Assembly: GCA_030430995.1 (NCBI GenBank)
Contig: JAUIKA010000039.1
Location: 1-8,962 of the forward strand
Direction of reading: 5' to 3'
DNA: 8,962 nucleotides
DNA from: Alphaproteobacteria bacterium
Lineage (GTDB): Bacteria > Pseudomonadota > Alphaproteobacteria > Rickettsiales > Rickettsiaceae
This document shows positions 7,976-8,962 of the stretch, piece after piece. Within the stretch, counting starts at the first letter, position 1. Each line of letters begins with the position of its first letter. The translations under genes and the position numbers were made by a program. The notes under the pieces are model-generated. The model ran no database searches and was not told where the DNA came from. It saw only the letters and a program-made list of their open reading frames with translations.

Positions 7976-8962
7976 TTAAAAAGACAAGCTATTTTGTTCC
8001 CCTGTATCTAAATCCTTTATAGAATATGCAGATTCTTTAACCTCATTTTCCATAACAAAAATAACTGACTTAGCGTTAATTCTATTAGCATATTTCATAG
8101 CCTTTTTAATAGGTAATGCTGTAATAATTACAGAATTATCAGCGTTGCTTCTAAGTTTATTAGCAATGGAATTAGCTTCAACAAAATACAAAGTCTCAGT
8201 TATTATTACGATAGATCTTATATGGGATATAAATTTTTTATGGTCTAGTAACAAAGCTATCCTCTCTATACCCGCAGCAAAACCGAATGCAGGTATATTC
8301 TTACTGCCCATAAATTCACCCATTCCATCATATCTACCACCAGCAAGGATAGAGCCATAGTCCTTTGATACAAATTCAAATACGGTATGGCAATAATAAT
8401 CTAAACCACGAACAAGCTTTGAGTCTTCTATAAACTCAATACCAAGCTTTGTTAAGTTGTTTGCAATAGAGTCAAATCTGTTTTTTGCTGAATCTAAAAG
8501 ATATTCTTTCATTCTGGGTGCTTCATAGATGATTTCAATATCTTTTTTATCTTTTGAATCCAGTATTCTAAGCGGATTTTGTTCAAGCCTTCTTTTACTA
8601 TCTTCAGATAAGGAATTTTTATATTTAGTCAAAAATTTTACTAAAGCTTTTTTATAATGTAGCCTGCTTTCAGGGCATCCTAATGAATTAATATGCAAAG
8701 ATGCTTTATTCTCTATATCAAAATACCTTAATAACTGAGAGGCCAAACAAATAGAATCTAAATCTGCTACTTCAGATTGCTCTCCTATATGTTCAAAATT
8801 TAGCTGATGAAACTGTCTGTATCTACCAGACTGAGGCCTATCATATCTGAATAACGGCCCATATGAGAATAGTTTTAAAGGTGGTAGTTGTGAGCTGGAG
8901 GTAATATACCGCATAACGCATGCCGTGAATTCTGGCCTCATGCAAAGGTCATTACCGCTTCT
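7976..8962 (-). CDS. hisS: Histidyl-tRNA synthetase (N-terminus beyond window edge)
   Basis: The frame is open from the right edge to a stop at 7976-7978, giving 328 visible residues, so roughly the first 80-100 residues of a usual ~420-residue enzyme lie outside. The ATG at 8941 is internal: seven further codons (RSGNDLC) precede it and continue the class II core, as in the family's LRPE-T-A segment (here MRPEFTACVMRY). Counting from the edge, motif 2 is GPLFRYDRPQSGRYRQFHQ at 35-53. The histidine-binding HisA segment RGLDYYCHTVFEF starts at 185, AGGRYDGM follows, and motif 3 is GFAAGIERIALLL from 227. The last ~90 residues form the anticodon-binding domain. The enzyme attaches histidine to tRNA-His in the cytoplasm. 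No lesion is visible. Its promoter lies outside the window, and it converges on the dead IS6 gene. Confidence 0.97.
   Translation of the reverse strand, partial: RSGNDLCMRPEFTACVMRYITSSSQLPPLKLFSYGPLFRYDRPQSGRYRQFHQLNFEHIGEQSEVADLDSICLASQLLRYFDIENKASLHINSLGCPESRLHYKKALVKFLTKYKNSLSEDSKRRLEQNPLRILDSKDKKDIEIIYEAPRMKEYLLDSAKNRFDSIANNLTKLGIEFIEDSKLVRGLDYYCHTVFEFVSKDYGSILAGGRYDGMGEFMGSKNIPAFGFAAGIERIALLLDHKKFISHIRSIVIITETLYFVEANSIANKLRSNADNSVIITALPIKKAMKYANRINAKSVIFVMENEVKESAYSIKDLDTGEQNSLSF

Overview
The window is AT-rich (protein genes and spacers are clearly AT-heavy) and contains a single 16S rRNA gene with no 23S or 5S rRNA gene following it. The protein genes are alphaproteobacterial in look (mutS, dapD, hisS), and the 16S sequence reads as Rickettsiales: AACGAACGCTGGCGG near the 5' end, a U in the otherwise conserved ACACACCGCCC decoding-site stretch, and 16S uncoupled from 23S. 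An intracellular bacterium of the Rickettsiales, perhaps Midichloriaceae-like, is the best reading; the family assignment is inference from memory, not a tree.

Layout. 1-996 (minus): C-terminally incomplete gene for an exported protein of unknown function with a Sec signal peptide. 1127-3700 (minus): complete mutS. 3701-3912: divergent promoter region. 3913-4737 (plus): complete dapD. 4742-4896: a decayed tandem copy of the last ~155 bp of dapD. 4921-6584: the 16S transcription unit, with a near-consensus promoter, a leader, the rRNA gene (about 5025-6538) and a trailer. The leader and trailer form a long complementary stem, so this solitary 16S still carries its own RNase III-type processing signal. 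6817-7775 (plus): wreck of an IS6-family transposase gene, itself interrupted by a 333-bp element with 18-bp imperfect terminal inverted repeats and a 7-bp target duplication (TTATTTA). 7976-8962 (minus): hisS, running off the right edge at its 5' end.

How the parts relate. mutS (mismatch repair), dapD (diaminopimelate/lysine synthesis, therefore peptidoglycan) and hisS (histidyl-tRNA synthetase) are housekeeping genes that do not form one operon. The flanks of the rRNA unit are a graveyard: partial gene duplication upstream, nested dead transposons downstream. This fits rRNA operon splitting and genome decay in Rickettsiales.

Most interesting points: the nested MITE-in-IS6 structure, whose excision can be reconstructed at base level; the 16S-only processing stem; several departures of this 16S from near-universal positions (anti-Shine-Dalgarno core CCUCU instead of CCUCC, a G at the spectinomycin-site C1192, a one-base-shorter helix 13 loop); and the decayed dapD tail duplication. 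I found no CRISPR array, tRNA gene or recognisable defence system.
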